Shown: positions 26,629 through 35,823 of the stretch, one piece after another
Numbering within the stretch: the stretch's first letter is position 1
Layout of the letters: the number at the start of each line of letters is the position of its first letter
The notes under the pieces: model-generated
The model's input: the letters and a program-made list of their open reading frames with translations, nothing else
Database searches by the model: none
Told to the model about the DNA's origin: nothing
Source of the DNA: Rhodobacter sp.
GTDB lineage: Bacteria; Pseudomonadota; Alphaproteobacteria; Rhodobacterales; Rhodobacteraceae
NCBI GenBank assembly: GCA_030065095.1
Contig: JASJDP010000012.1
Location: 1 to 64,000 of the forward strand
Direction of reading: 5' to 3'
Length of the DNA stretch: 64,000 bases
Translations under genes and position numbers: made by a program

Positions 26629-29118
26629 TCAGGCCAGCGTGCGCTCGACCTCTTCACGCTCGAAGATCTCGATCACGTCGCCCTGGCGGATGTCCTCGTA
26701 GTTCTCGAACGCCATGCCGCATTCCTGGCCGGACTGCACCTCGGCCACCTCGTCCTTGAACCGTTTCAGCGTCTTCAGCGTGCCTTCGTGGATCACCACG
26801 TTGTCGCGCAGCAGGCGCACACCCGCCGACCGCCGGGCAACGCCTTCGGTCACCAGACAGCCCGCGACGCGTCCGACGCCCGAGACCTTGAACACCTCCT
26901 TGATCTCGGCATAGCCGATGAAGTTCTCGCGCACTTCCGCCGACAGCAGACCCGAGGCCGCCGCCTTCACATCATCGACCAGATCATAGATCACCGAGTA
27001 ATACCGGATCTCGACGCCCTTCTGGTTCGCCGCGTTCCGCGCAGGCGCGTTGGCGCGCACGTTGAAGCCGATGACGGGGGCGCTGGACGCCTCTGCCAGA
27101 CCGACATCGGATTCGGTGATGGCGCCCACGCCGGAATGCAGCACGCGCACACGCACCTCTTCGTTGCCGATCTTCTCCATGGCCTGGACGATCGCCTCGG
27201 CAGAGCCCTGCACGTCCGCCTTGACCAGGATCGGCAGCTCGGCGACGTTTTCGTCCTCCTTCGCCTTTGCCATCAGCTGTTCAAGCGTGGTGGCGGCGCC
27301 GGCGGCGGCCCGTTTTTCCTTAGCCGCGCTTTCGCGGTACGCAGCAATCTCTCGTGCCTGCGCCTCGGTGTCGACGACGTTCAGAACGTCGCCCGCCTCG
27401 GGCGTGCCGTTCAGGCCCAAAACCTCGACCGGAACCGAGGGCCCGGCCTCTTTGACACGCTCGCCCTTGTCGTTGATCAGAGCCCGGACCTTGCCCCACT
27501 GTTCGCCGACGACAAAGATATCGCCCTGCTTCAGCGTGCCGTTCTGCACCAGAACCGTCGCGACAGGGCCGCGGCCCACATCGAGCTGTGCCTCGATCAC
27601 CGCGCCCGAAGCCGCGCGGTCGGGGTTGGCCTTGAGTTCGAGGATCTCCGACTGCAGCGAGATCGCTTCCAGAAGATTGTCGAGCCCGGTGCCGTTGATC
27701 GCCGAAACCTCGACATCCTGCACCTCGCCCGACATCTTTTCGACGATGACCTCGTGCTGCAAAAGATCGGTGCGCACCTTGTCGGGATTCGCCTCGGGGC
27801 GGTCGATCTTGTTGATCGCAATGATCATCGGCACCTCGGCCGCCTTGGCGTGATTGATCGCCTCGACGGTCTGCGGCATCACCGCGTCATCCGCGGCCAC
27901 CACCAACACCACGATATCCGTCACCTGCGCACCACGCGCCCGCATCGAGGTAAAGGCCGCGTGGCCCGGCGTGTCGAGGAAGGTCAGCTTGTCGCCGTCC
28001 TGATCCACCTGATAGGCGCCGATATGCTGGGTGATCCCGCCGGCCTCGCCGGCGACGACTTTGGCGTTGCGGATTGCATCCAGCAGCGAGGTCTTGCCGT
28101 GGTCGACATGGCCCATCACGGTGATCACCGGCGGACGCGGCTGCAGGTCTTCTTCCTTGTCGTCGACCGTGTCGATCACGTCCTCGACGTCGGCGTCGCT
28201 GACCCGCTGCACGCGGTGGCCGAACTCTTCGACGATCAGTTCTGCCGTGTCGGCGTCGATCGACTGGTTCTGGGTGACCATCATGCCGTTCTGCATCAGC
28301 GCCTTGATCACGTCCGGCACGCGTTCGGCCATCCGGTTGGCCAGTTCGCTGACCACGATGGTTTCGGGCAGCTGCACGTCACGCACGATCTTTTCACGCT
28401 CCTGAGCCCCGCCCATGGCCTTTTGCCGGGCGCGTTCCTGCTTGCGCTTCATCGCGGCCAGCGACCGTTGCCGCCCGCCTTCGCCGCCCGCGAGCGCCTG
28501 GTTCAGGGTCAGCTTGCCCGACCGCCGGCCGCTATCCTCGCGGCCGCGCGCCGCCCGGCCGCGATCTTCGCGCTCACGCTCGGATTTGCGCGGCGTGGCC
28601 TGCGGGGCCGGTTTGCTGACCGGGGCCCGCTGTGGCGTGTCCTCGGCCTTCGGCGCAGCCGCCGCGCGTTTCGAGGCCTCTTCCGCCTCGCGCTTCTGCC
28701 GCGCTTCCTCTTCGGCCTTCGCGCGCAGCGCTTCCTCGCGCTCGCGCTCTTCCCGCTCCTTGGCCTCCGCCTCGGCGCGGCGGCGTTCGCGTTCTTCCTC
28801 GCGCGCCTTCTCTTCGGCGGCCCGCTGGGCCTTTTCCTCGCTCTCGCGCGCCTTCGCCGCGGCCAGAGCCTTCATCCGACGCTCGAGTTCCGCGTCGCTG
28901 ATCCCGCCGGGGCGCTTCGACGGGTCGCTGCCGCCCACCTGCCCGACCGGACCGGCCGGTTTCGAACCGGCACCGGGCTTGGGCACGACCACGCGCTTGC
29001 GCTTCGTTTCCACAACGACGTTCTTCGTGCGTCCGTGGCTGAAGCTTTGCTTCACCTGCCCAGACCGGGCACCGCCACGCAGGCCGAGAGTTTTCTTGCC
29101 GTCTGTCGTATCGCTCAT
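26629..29118 (-). CDS. infB: Translation initiation factor IF-2
   Basis: GTPase that places initiator tRNA on the ribosome. 829 residues. The N-terminal third is a highly charged Glu/Arg/Ala-rich, low-complexity helical region with Pro/Arg linkers. The GTPase domain has G1 [13 protein letters not shown]3 DTPGHAAF and G4 NKIDRP, followed by the beta-barrel domains to the end. ATGA overlap with rnpM upstream. Last gene of the rimP operon, followed by a strong terminator. Confidence 0.97.
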   Translation of the reverse strand: MSDTTDGKKTLGLRGGARSGQVKQSFSHGRTKNVVVETKRKRVVVPKPGAGSKPAGPVGQVGGSDPSKRPGGISDAELERRMKALAAAKARESEEKAQRAAEEKAREEERERRRAEAEAKEREEREREEALRAKAEEEARQKREAEEASKRAAAAPKAEDTPQRAPVSKPAPQATPRKSEREREDRGRAARGREDSGRRSGKLTLNQALAGGEGGRQRSLAAMKRKQERARQKAMGGAQEREKIVRDVQLPETIVVSELANRMAERVPDVIKALMQNGMMVTQNQSIDADTAELIVEEFGHRVQRVSDADVEDVIDTVDDKEEDLQPRPPVITVMGHVDHGKTSLLDAIRNAKVVAGEAGGITQHIGAYQVDQDGDKLTFLDTPGHAAFTSMRARGAQVTDIVVLVVAADDAVMPQTVEAINHAKAAEVPMIIAINKIDRPEANPDKVRTDLLQHEVIVEKMSGEVQDVEVSAINGTGLDNLLEAISLQSEILELKANPDRAASGAVIEAQLDVGRGPVATVLVQNGTLKQGDIFVVGEQWGKVRALINDKGERVKEAGPSVPVEVLGLNGTPEAGDVLNVVDTEAQAREIAAYRESAAKEKRAAAGAATTLEQLMAKAKEDENVAELPILVKADVQGSAEAIVQAMEKIGNEEVRVRVLHSGVGAITESDVGLAEASSAPVIGFNVRANAPARNAANQKGVEIRYYSVIYDLVDDVKAAASGLLSAEVRENFIGYAEIKEVFKVSGVGRVAGCLVTEGVARRSAGVRLLRDNVVIHEGTLKTLKRFKDEVAEVQSGQECGMAFENYEDIRQGDVIEIFEREEVERTLA

Positions 29119-29747
29119 AAGGTCTTCATACCCTTTCCGGGGGTGTCACCCCCGATCGTCTTGCGCAGCCCGGATAGCCGCGCGGCTTCCTCTACAACAC
29201 GTTTGGTGAGTCCGCCAGCCGCAAGCGCGGCATGTATCACATGTTCGCGCCCGAATGCCAAACCCAATTCCTCGGCGGTCAGAACACCGATGTAAGTTCC
29301 TTTTCCGGGCGGGTTGCTCAGCTTCGACTTGCCCCTGCCCGACCCATCCGACGCCTGGATCAGGATCGCCGCCTCGCCAGACCCCAGCCAGGACTTGACC
29401 TTTTCATACCCTGCAACCGCGCGGCCCGCCTTGCGCGACAAGGCAATCAGTTCGATCACCCTGTGCGCCAGCATCCGTTCGACATCGTCTGCCAGCGTTG
29501 CGGGAACGTCAACAGACTGTTTCGCGGCGCGGGCGAAAAGGCGTTTCTGGACCGCCTTTTCAAGGGCCCCCCTGTCCGCCGAGACCCAGATGCCCCGGCC
29601 CGGCAGTTTCTGCGTCAGGTCCGCTACAATGCGACCATCCGGCCCGGCGACGAACCGGATCAACCCGCCTTTCGGCCGGATCTCGCCGGTGGCGATACAC
29701 CGCCTCTCCGGTTCGGTCCTGTCCTTGACCCGGCCTCCGCGAGTCAT
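29115..29747 (-). CDS. rnpM: RNA-binding protein RnpM/YlxR fused to an L7Ae-like domain
   Basis: 210 residues. The N-terminal YlxR domain has [20 protein letters not shown] and [12 protein letters not shown]; YlxR proteins in other bacteria bind and modulate RNase P RNA. From about residue 90 there is an L7Ae/YlxQ-like fold ([20 protein letters not shown], then [11 protein letters not shown]). In Bacillus these are two adjacent genes; the fusion is the usual alphaproteobacterial form. ATG at 29747, 21 bases after nusA. The stop overlaps infB as ATGA. Confidence 0.88.
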   Translation of the reverse strand: MTRGGRVKDRTEPERRCIATGEIRPKGGLIRFVAGPDGRIVADLTQKLPGRGIWVSADRGALEKAVQKRLFARAAKQSVDVPATLADDVERMLAHRVIELIALSRKAGRAVAGYEKVKSWLGSGEAAILIQASDGSGRGKSKLSNPPGKGTYIGVLTAEELGLAFGREHVIHAALAAGGLTKRVVEEAARLSGLRKTIGGDTPGKGMKTL

Positions 29748-29768
29748 CGCCGTCCCCGGGGCCTGCAA

Positions 29769-31406
29769 TCAGGCCCGCGCTCCTTCGGTTGCGCCCTCGA
29801 TGGCGTCGTCGGATTTCTCGATCTCCTCTTCCGAGATCAAATCGGCAGGGTCGACCCATCCAAGCTGAATCCGTGCCGTCATCACCATGGTCTGCGCCTC
29901 TTCCAGGCTGACATCGAATTTCTCCAACACGCCGTCGTCCTTGATGCGTTCGCCGTCCACCGTGGTCCAGCCGCCGGCCAGCTCCCAGTCGGCGCAGGTG
30001 GCAAAGTCTTCCAGCGTCTTCACGCCGTCCTCGGCCAGCGCCTCGATCATCTGCGGCGTCAGACCCTCGAAGGCCACAAGACTGTCCTCGACGCCCAGTT
30101 CGCGGGCATGTTCCAGCGCCTTGCGGTTCTGTTCGTCGATGAAATCACGCGCCCGGGCCTGAAGCTCTTCGGCGGTGCCTTCGTCGACGCCCTCGATGAC
30201 GGTCAGCTCATCCAGTTCGACATAGGCGACTTCCTCGAGGTTGGTGAAGCCTTCCGAGACCAGAAGCTGGGCAAAGAACTCGTCCAGATCGAGCGTATCC
30301 ATGAACAGCTTGGTGCGCTCTTCGAATTCGGCCTGGCGGCGCTGGCTTTCCTCTTCCTCGGTCATGATGTCGATGTCCAGCCCGGTCAGCTGCGATGCCA
30401 GCCGCACGTTCTGGCCCCGGCGGCCGATCGCCAGCGACAGCTGCTCGTCCGGCACGACAACCTCGATGCGCTCGGCCTCTTCGTCGAGCACGACCTTGCT
30501 GACCTCGGCCGGCTGCAGCGCGTTCACCAGGAAGGTCGGCGCATCCTCGTTCCACGGGATGATGTCGATCTTTTCGCCCTGCAGTTCGTTCACCACGGCC
30601 TGCACGCGGGATCCCCGCATACCGACGCAGGCACCGACCGGGTCGATGGAATTGTCATAGCTGATCACCGCGATCTTGGCACGGCTGCCCGGGTCGCGGG
30701 CCACGGCCTTGATCTCGATGATGCCGTCATAGATCTCGGGCACCTCCATCTTGAAGAGTTCGGCCATGAACTCGGGCGCGGTGCGGGACAGGAAGATCTG
30801 CGGTCCGCGCGGTTCGCGCCGGACATCCTTGATGTAGCAGCGGATGCGGTCGTTCGGGCGGTACCCCTCGCGGCCGATCTTTTCGTTGCGGCGCAGGATC
30901 GCCTCGCCCCGGCCCACATCGACGATGACGTTGCCGTATTCCTCGCGCTTGACGATGCCGTTGATGATCGTGCCGGCGCGGTCCTGGAATTCCTCGAACT
31001 GCCGGTCGCGTTCCGCCTCTCGCACCTTCTGCAGGATGACCTGCTTGGCCGACTGCGCCGCGATCCGGCCCATTTCGACCGGCGGCACCTCGTCGACGAT
31101 GGTGTCCCCGGGTTTCGGGTCGTCGAGATACTGCCGCGCCTGCTCGGGCGTCAGCTGGGCCTGGTAGTTTTCCAGTTCTTCCTCGTCAGGGTCGATCACC
31201 GTGCGCACGCGGGTAAAGGTGGCCTTGCCCGTCTTGCGGTCGATGTCCACGCGAATGTCCATCTCGGCGCCGTAGCGGCTCTTGGCCGCCCGCGCGAGGC
31301 TTTCTTCCATCGCTTCGATCACCAGTTCGGGATCAATCATCTTTTCCCGTGCGACCGACTCTGCGATCTGCAGCAGTTCGATCTGGTTGGCAGAGGTAAT
31401 CGCCAT
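29769..31406 (-). CDS. nusA: Transcription termination/antitermination protein NusA
   Basis: RNA-polymerase-associated factor for pausing, termination and antitermination. 545 residues. Domains in order: NusA N-terminal (1-130), S1 domain (about 135-200, IINGIVKREEYGNVIVDVG), two KH domains (about 230-345, including GACVGMRGSRVQAVV and LAIGRRGQNVRLA), then two acidic C-terminal repeats (LLVSEGFTNLEEVAYVEL and others). Five bases separate it from rimP. NusA is known in E. coli to influence its own operon's leader termination; a terminator sits in this operon's leader. Confidence 0.97.
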   Translation of the reverse strand: MAITSANQIELLQIAESVAREKMIDPELVIEAMEESLARAAKSRYGAEMDIRVDIDRKTGKATFTRVRTVIDPDEEELENYQAQLTPEQARQYLDDPKPGDTIVDEVPPVEMGRIAAQSAKQVILQKVREAERDRQFEEFQDRAGTIINGIVKREEYGNVIVDVGRGEAILRRNEKIGREGYRPNDRIRCYIKDVRREPRGPQIFLSRTAPEFMAELFKMEVPEIYDGIIEIKAVARDPGSRAKIAVISYDNSIDPVGACVGMRGSRVQAVVNELQGEKIDIIPWNEDAPTFLVNALQPAEVSKVVLDEEAERIEVVVPDEQLSLAIGRRGQNVRLASQLTGLDIDIMTEEEESQRRQAEFEERTKLFMDTLDLDEFFAQLLVSEGFTNLEEVAYVELDELTVIEGVDEGTAEELQARARDFIDEQNRKALEHARELGVEDSLVAFEGLTPQMIEALAEDGVKTLEDFATCADWELAGGWTTVDGERIKDDGVLEKFDVSLEEAQTMVMTARIQLGWVDPADLISEEEIEKSDDAIEGATEGARA

Positions 31407-31411
31407 TGTCT

Positions 31412-31984
31412 TCAGTCCTCCTCAGACGCTTGGTCCGTCTCTATCTCGTCGAATTTCGCCTCGTCGATCACGCCGGCAGCTTTCCGTTGCCGCAACATCT
31501 CGCGGATCAGGTCGTCGGTCAGCACCAGCTTTGCGTCGCTCAGCCAATCGAATTTCAGGCCCACCGTGCCGACATCGAGATTGATCAGCACCTCGTCGCC
31601 GTCGATCCCGGCCAGCACGCCCTTGAACCGTCGCCGCCCGTCGATCATCTCGGCGGTTTCCAGCTTCGCCTCATAGCCCTCGAACGCTTCGAAATCCTTC
31701 AGCCGGGTCAGGGGCCGGTCGATGCCGGGGCTGGAGACCTCGAGCGTGTAGGCATCCTCGATCGGATCCTCGACGTCCAGCGTCGCGCTGACCATCGTCG
31801 AGATATCCGCGCAGTCGTCGACCTCGATGCCGCCTTCGGGGCGTTCGGCCATGATCTGCAGCGTCTTGGTCTTACCGCCCATCATCCGGATGCGGACAAG
31901 CTCGTACCCCATCCCCTCGATCACGGGGGTGAGGATTTCGGCCAGGCGCCGGTCAATGGAGGCTTTGGCGACGAGGTCGTTCAA
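31412..31984 (-). CDS. rimP: Ribosome maturation factor RimP
   Basis: Assists 30S subunit assembly. 190 residues with the family N-terminal domain ([20 protein letters not shown], then [12 protein letters not shown]) and a C-terminal SH3-like domain ([16 protein letters not shown]). The start appears to be TTG at 31984, because a stop codon lies a few codons upstream in frame and the conserved IDRRLAEI begins soon after. Start and ribosome-binding site lie only about 20 bases downstream of an intrinsic terminator in the leader. Confidence 0.93.
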   Translation of the reverse strand: MNDLVAKASIDRRLAEILTPVIEGMGYELVRIRMMGGKTKTLQIMAERPEGGIEVDDCADISTMVSATLDVEDPIEDAYTLEVSSPGIDRPLTRLKDFEAFEGYEAKLETAEMIDGRRRFKGVLAGIDGDEVLINLDVGTVGLKFDWLSDAKLVLTDDLIREMLRQRKAAGVIDEAKFDEIETDQASEED

Positions 31985-32007
31985 GGCTGGGTCTCAAGCA
32001 CAAAAAA

Positions 32008-32025
32008 ACGGGCCAGCGGGCCCGT
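32008..32025 (-). terminator. Intrinsic terminator (attenuator) in the rimP operon leader
   Basis: Reading leftward, a 7-bp GC stem (ACGGGCC / GGCCCGT) with a four-base loop runs directly into a T-tract (A run at 32002-32008). It lies between the predicted promoter (32080-32108) and the rimP start at 31984, so the operon's own transcripts must pass it. A second hairpin, GCCTCGG / CCGAGGC (32042-32064), precedes it and could modulate it. This arrangement is that of an attenuator. Confidence 0.7.
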
Positions 32026-32079
32026 CGGTGGTTCCGTTGGAGCCTCGGGGGTGGAAGCCGAGGCACCGCTGTTGAAGGG

Positions 32080-32108
32080 GATATAGGCGGGTTGCGACGA
32101 CTCTGCAA
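32080..32108 (-). promoter_or_regulatory. Promoter of the rimP-nusA-rnpM-infB operon
   Basis: On the minus strand TTGCAG (32108-32103) is followed after 17 bases by TATATC (32085-32080). Transcription would start near 32073, about 90 bases before the rimP start and upstream of the two leader hairpins. Confidence 0.6.
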
Positions 32109-32174
32109 GGGCCGATCGGCCACCGGGAGTTCTAAATGACTCTTGGCAAAGTCTTCGAAGAGTTCCGGCCCGGC

Positions 32175-32789
32175 TTAGCCGTCCTTCCAGCCCGCATCCC
32201 GGTGCGTCCCGTCGCAATAGGGCTTGTTGCCCGACTGCCCGCAGCGGCACAGCACCTTCTTGTCGGCCGTCGCCCCCTCTCCCGCGATCTTTTCGTCGAT
32301 TTCCATGCCGAGCACGCAGTAAGGCCCGTTCGCCGCAATGGTGATCTGTGCGCCGTCAGGGATAAGGTGGTCCTGGCCCTCGATCCGCAGCGCGCCCGAC
32401 GGGCAGGCCCGCACCACCGATTCGAGCGTTGCCGCGTCCTCGGCATCGGGGTCGATCCAGGGGCGGCGGTCGGGGTCGAACGCCTTGGGCGCCATCGTCA
32501 CGCATTCGGCGGCATGGGAACAGACCAGCGGATTATAGAGCACGGTCACCGATGCACCCTTGTAGGACAGAACGACATCCTTGCCCGCGGGCGTGCCGCC
32601 CCGGCTTTGGAACCCGATTTCGTTGTGGGTGCCGTCGCAGAACGGCTTGGACTTCGACGCGCCGCAACGGCACAGCGCCATGACCGGCTTGACCTCGACC
32701 TCGGCCCCGTCCGGGCCGACCATGCGGCTGACGCCCTTGACGACCAGGGGTCCGTTTTCACGTTCTTCGATGACTGGCTTGTCGGTCAT
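32175..32789 (-). CDS. CDGSH-type iron-sulfur protein with central [4Fe-4S]-like domain
   Basis: 204-residue protein with two CDGSH motifs, CRCGASKSKPFCDGTH (residues 40-55) and CRCGQSGNKPYCDGTH (about 184-199), each with the Cys3-His ligands for a [2Fe-2S] cluster. Between them is a divergent ferredoxin-like module (LVCSHAAEC, then RACPSGAL) resembling Fer4_19. It probably carries two or three clusters and acts in electron or cluster transfer; partners are not known. ATG at 32789 gives the compact start MTDKPVIEE. The stop is 67 bases before the rimP promoter. No signal peptide, so cytoplasmic. Confidence 0.85.
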   Translation of the reverse strand: MTDKPVIEERENGPLVVKGVSRMVGPDGAEVEVKPVMALCRCGASKSKPFCDGTHNEIGFQSRGGTPAGKDVVLSYKGASVTVLYNPLVCSHAAECVTMAPKAFDPDRRPWIDPDAEDAATLESVVRACPSGALRIEGQDHLIPDGAQITIAANGPYCVLGMEIDEKIAGEGATADKKVLCRCGQSGNKPYCDGTHRDAGWKDG

Positions 32790-33041
32790 ACCTGTCCTCC
32801 ATCGGTTGACGGGAAACCTAGGTCGGTCCGGCAAAAACACAACCATCCGGTGTGCGCTCGATGACAGATTTGCGGAGTTTCCGGCAAAAACGTCATTTCA
32901 AAGCCTTGCCTTGGGGCCAGCCAGCGCCGGTTTGGGAACAACTTTCGCACGACAGCAGAGAGCGTGGACCGTCACCGGCACGCGCGCTTTGGCATCAAAA
33001 GTCCGGTCCTTGGCGCCGGCCCTGCCCATGCACCGGCGCGT

Positions 33042-35573
33042 CTACTCGACCTTGACGAGCTTGCGCGAGAGCACGGCCTGGTTGGACACGTCGAGCAGGC
33101 GGATTTCATAAACGCCCGGCTCGTCCGGCAGGGTGATATCGACCGGCGGGGCGCCGGTGATCTTCGTGGCCGAGATCCAGGTAAAGATCGCCTGTTCGGC
33201 CCGGGCGAGCGTGATGCGTTGGTCGGCGCTGGTGGTGTCGGCCGTCCAGCTCACCGCGATCGTCGCGCCGGGCGCGGCGGTTTCCGGGGCCGTCAGGCTG
33301 GCGCCGGTTTCAAGCGGCGCGTCGGCCGACAGCACCTCGACCATCTGGCGGGCAAGCACCCGGTTTCCTTCGCGCAACACGTACCGGACCTCGTACATGC
33401 CCGTCTCTTCCGGGGCGGTCATATCGCGTTCGGACTGCCGGCGGACCTGGAAATACGCACCGTACTTGTCGTCCGGCGTTCCCATCGGAACGATCGTGAC
33501 GTAATCGGACCGGCTGACCGTCCCGGTCCACGACACCGGCAAGGTATCGCCGGCGCGCACGGCGTCCGGGGCACTGACGGTCACCTCGGGCTCGGTGATT
33601 TCGATCATGACCGAGGCAAGCGTCTGATTGCCTTCGCGCAGGACATAGCGGACTTCGTACATGCCGGGATCGGCCGGGGCCTGCAGGTTCTTGCTGGTCG
33701 CGGTGCGGACCGACACGTAGTTGCCGTACTGCCCCTCTTCGGTGCCGACGGGGACGATCGTCACATAGTCATTGGTGTTGACCGTGCCGGTCCAGGACAC
33801 CTCGATCACGGAGCCGGCCAGCGCAGCCTCGGGGGCGGACACGGTGACCTCGGGTTCGGTGACCTCGATCATCGCCGTGGCGAGCGTCTTGGCGCCTTCG
33901 CGCAGGATATAGCGCAGCTCGTACATCCCCGTCTCGGCCGGAACGTTCAGCGCGGCACTGTCCTTGTTCCGAACGACGACGTAATTGCCGTACTCGCCCT
34001 CGGGGGTCCCGACGGGAACGATCGTCACATAGTCGTCGCCGGCGACGGTGCCGGTCCACGACACCTCGATTTTCGACCCGCGCACGGCGGCATCCGGTCC
34101 CGCGACGGTCACCTCGGGCGCGGTGACTTCGATCATCTCCGTTGCAAGGGTCTTGTTGCCCTCGCGCAGAACATAGCGGACCTCGTACATGCCCGTCTCG
34201 GCCGGCGCCTTGAGCGAGCCGCGGGCGTCGTCGCGCACGACGATATAGTTGCCGAATTCACCCTCGTCCGTGCCGACGGGCACGATCGTGATGTAGTCCC
34301 GGGCATTCACGGTCCCCGCCCAGCTGACGTCAAAGGCCGCGCCGGTCAGAGCGATGTCAGGGACCTGAAGCACAACCTCCGGATCGACCACTTCGACGGG
34401 GCGGGACGCAACCGTGCGCTTGTCGATATTCAGGACGTAGCGGATCTCGTAGAGGCCGGGATCGGCCGGCGCGCGCAACGTCACCTCGGTGGCCGACCGC
34501 ACGGCGACGTAATTGCCGAATTCGCCTTCGTCGGTGCCGATGGGAACGATGGTGATGTAATCGCGTTTGTTGATCGTCGGGCTCCAGGTCACCTTGAACT
34601 CGCCGCCGGTCTGAACGCTGTCTGCGGCATCGAGCGTGACCTCGGGTTCGATCACTTCAATCGGGGCGGCGCCCAGCGTGTCCTTGGTCGCGTTGCTGAC
34701 GTAGCGGATCTCGTAGAGCCCCGGATCGCCGGGAACCGGAAGAGTGACCTCTTCGGCCTTGCCGATACGCACATAGGAACCGAACTCGCCGCTCTGGCTC
34801 GCCGCAGGCACCACGGTGATATAGTCGGCCTCGGCCACGGTGGGTGCCCAGGTCACACGAATGTCCGAGCCGCCGACGGCCGTCTCCGGTCCTTCGACCG
34901 TAACCTGCGGCGCCTCGGGTTCCGGCGCCGGCTCTGGTTCCGGTTCGGGCTCGGCAACGGCGGTGGCCACGGCGCTCAGGGCAGTCCCCAACTCTTGCGC
35001 GTTGCTGGCGCTGATATACTGGCCGCCGGTCCGGTCGGCGATACAGGCCAACGAGGCCGCGTCTTCGTCCGCGCCGAGGCCGAAGCCCACCACATGCGCG
35101 GTAAAGCCCACGCCGCCCTTTTCCAGCGCTTCGGCAAGCGCACAGGGATCGCGGTCGCAGCTTTCAAGCCCGTCGGAGATAAGCACGACGGTGGCGGGCC
35201 GGTCGGTATAGGAAAGCTCTCGCGCCGCCTGTTCGACGGCCGCGGTCAGGGGCGTCTTGCCCGTCGGCGTGATCGCGTTGATCCTGTCGAGAATGCTCTG
35301 CCGGGCCTGCGTTCCGGGCGGCACCAGCACCTCGATGTCGGTGCAGTCCCCGCGGCGCCGATGTCCATAGGCCATCAGTCCGACACTTCGGTCCTCGGTC
35401 CAGTCGCCCAGAAGATTGTCCATCACCCCGCGCGCGATCTCGATCTTTGCGGTGCCGTCGATCTGGCCCCACATCGAGTTGGAGCCGTCGAACACCACAA
35501 TGACGTTCTCGTCAGCCGCCGCCGACCCTGCGGCGAGCATGGCGACCAAAATGCAGCGAAGTCGGAAATGCAT
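33042..35573 (-). CDS. Exported VWA-domain protein with seven 88-residue repeats
   Basis: 843 residues. Signal peptide (RLRCILVAMLAAGSAAA), then a von Willebrand A domain (residues 23-205) with an intact MIDAS DGSNS at 29-33 and VLISDGLESC. A PEPEPEP linker (about 208-220) joins seven tandem repeats of 88 residues (221-843), each with the pattern VxWxxTV..DYITIVP.G...GxYGNYV.VR and PGxYEIRYV. Repeats 3-6 are very alike, including at DNA level, which suggests recent duplication or gene conversion. The repeats look like beta-sandwich modules. Periplasmic or surface adhesion or scaffold function is inferred; the ligand is unknown. It stands alone with about 250-base gaps on both sides. Confidence 0.85.
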   Translation of the reverse strand: MHFRLRCILVAMLAAGSAAADENVIVVFDGSNSMWGQIDGTAKIEIARGVMDNLLGDWTEDRSVGLMAYGHRRRGDCTDIEVLVPPGTQARQSILDRINAITPTGKTPLTAAVEQAARELSYTDRPATVVLISDGLESCDRDPCALAEALEKGGVGFTAHVVGFGLGADEDAASLACIADRTGGQYISASNAQELGTALSAVATAVAEPEPEPEPAPEPEAPQVTVEGPETAVGGSDIRVTWAPTVAEADYITVVPAASQSGEFGSYVRIGKAEEVTLPVPGDPGLYEIRYVSNATKDTLGAAPIEVIEPEVTLDAADSVQTGGEFKVTWSPTINKRDYITIVPIGTDEGEFGNYVAVRSATEVTLRAPADPGLYEIRYVLNIDKRTVASRPVEVVDPEVVLQVPDIALTGAAFDVSWAGTVNARDYITIVPVGTDEGEFGNYIVVRDDARGSLKAPAETGMYEVRYVLREGNKTLATEMIEVTAPEVTVAGPDAAVRGSKIEVSWTGTVAGDDYVTIVPVGTPEGEYGNYVVVRNKDSAALNVPAETGMYELRYILREGAKTLATAMIEVTEPEVTVSAPEAALAGSVIEVSWTGTVNTNDYVTIVPVGTEEGQYGNYVSVRTATSKNLQAPADPGMYEVRYVLREGNQTLASVMIEITEPEVTVSAPDAVRAGDTLPVSWTGTVSRSDYVTIVPMGTPDDKYGAYFQVRRQSERDMTAPEETGMYEVRYVLREGNRVLARQMVEVLSADAPLETGASLTAPETAAPGATIAVSWTADTTSADQRITLARAEQAIFTWISATKITGAPPVDITLPDEPGVYEIRLLDVSNQAVLSRKLVKVE
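33045..34913 (-). repeat. Seven in-frame 264-bp tandem repeats
   Basis: The 3' three quarters of the VWA gene is built of seven units of about 264 bp (88 codons). The unit phrase encoding DYVTIVPVGT recurs with near-identical bases in units 3 to 6, whereas units 1 and 7 are diverged, the usual pattern when internal units expand by unequal recombination. Copy number may vary between strains. Confidence 0.85.
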
Positions 35574-35774
35574 GATCCTGTCTCCCGGGGTCTCAACGCA
35601 AAAAACCTAACGAGATGAAACACGGAACCTGTCGCGAGGGCAACTCTGTTGGACGCGCGTGGAATCGCGACGGTGGGCTCGCATGGGGTTCATCGAATGC
35701 TGAAAAGACAGCGTCGATCCGGACATCTGGCCAAAGCCGCGCGGGCCTGCACGCTCGACAGGTGCCCGAAACTC

Positions 35775-35798
35775 GATGCCCCGCCAAAGCGGGGCATC
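35775..35798 (-). terminator. Hairpin downstream of the peptide-binding protein gene
   Basis: A 10-bp perfect stem (GATGCCCCGC / GCGGGGCATC) with a four-base loop lies 26 bases after the stop of the substrate-binding protein gene. On the minus strand only a short T-stretch (GAGTTTC) follows, so it is a modest intrinsic terminator or an mRNA-stabilising hairpin. The rest of the 250-base gap 35574-35823 shows nothing else I can name. Confidence 0.55.
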
Positions 35799-35823
35799 CA
35801 TCGGTTTTCTTTGCCGCTTGCGC

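Noticed and set aside
26788-29295. 835-codon open frame antisense to infB
   Set aside because: Lies wholly opposite IF-2, is rich in Arg/His/Leu as expected for a complementary shadow, and has no recognisable domain.
29232-31676. 814-codon open frame antisense to rnpM and nusA
   Set aside because: Covers several genes on the other strand with strong homology; shadow frame.
33045-34913. Regular repeats as a CRISPR or other non-coding array
   Set aside because: The 264-bp units are in frame and encode a conserved 88-residue module, not short direct repeats with unique spacers.
32964-35618. 884-codon open frame antisense to the VWA repeat protein
   Set aside because: Its apparent repeats are the complement of the true repeats; the VWA frame has signal peptide and MIDAS motif.
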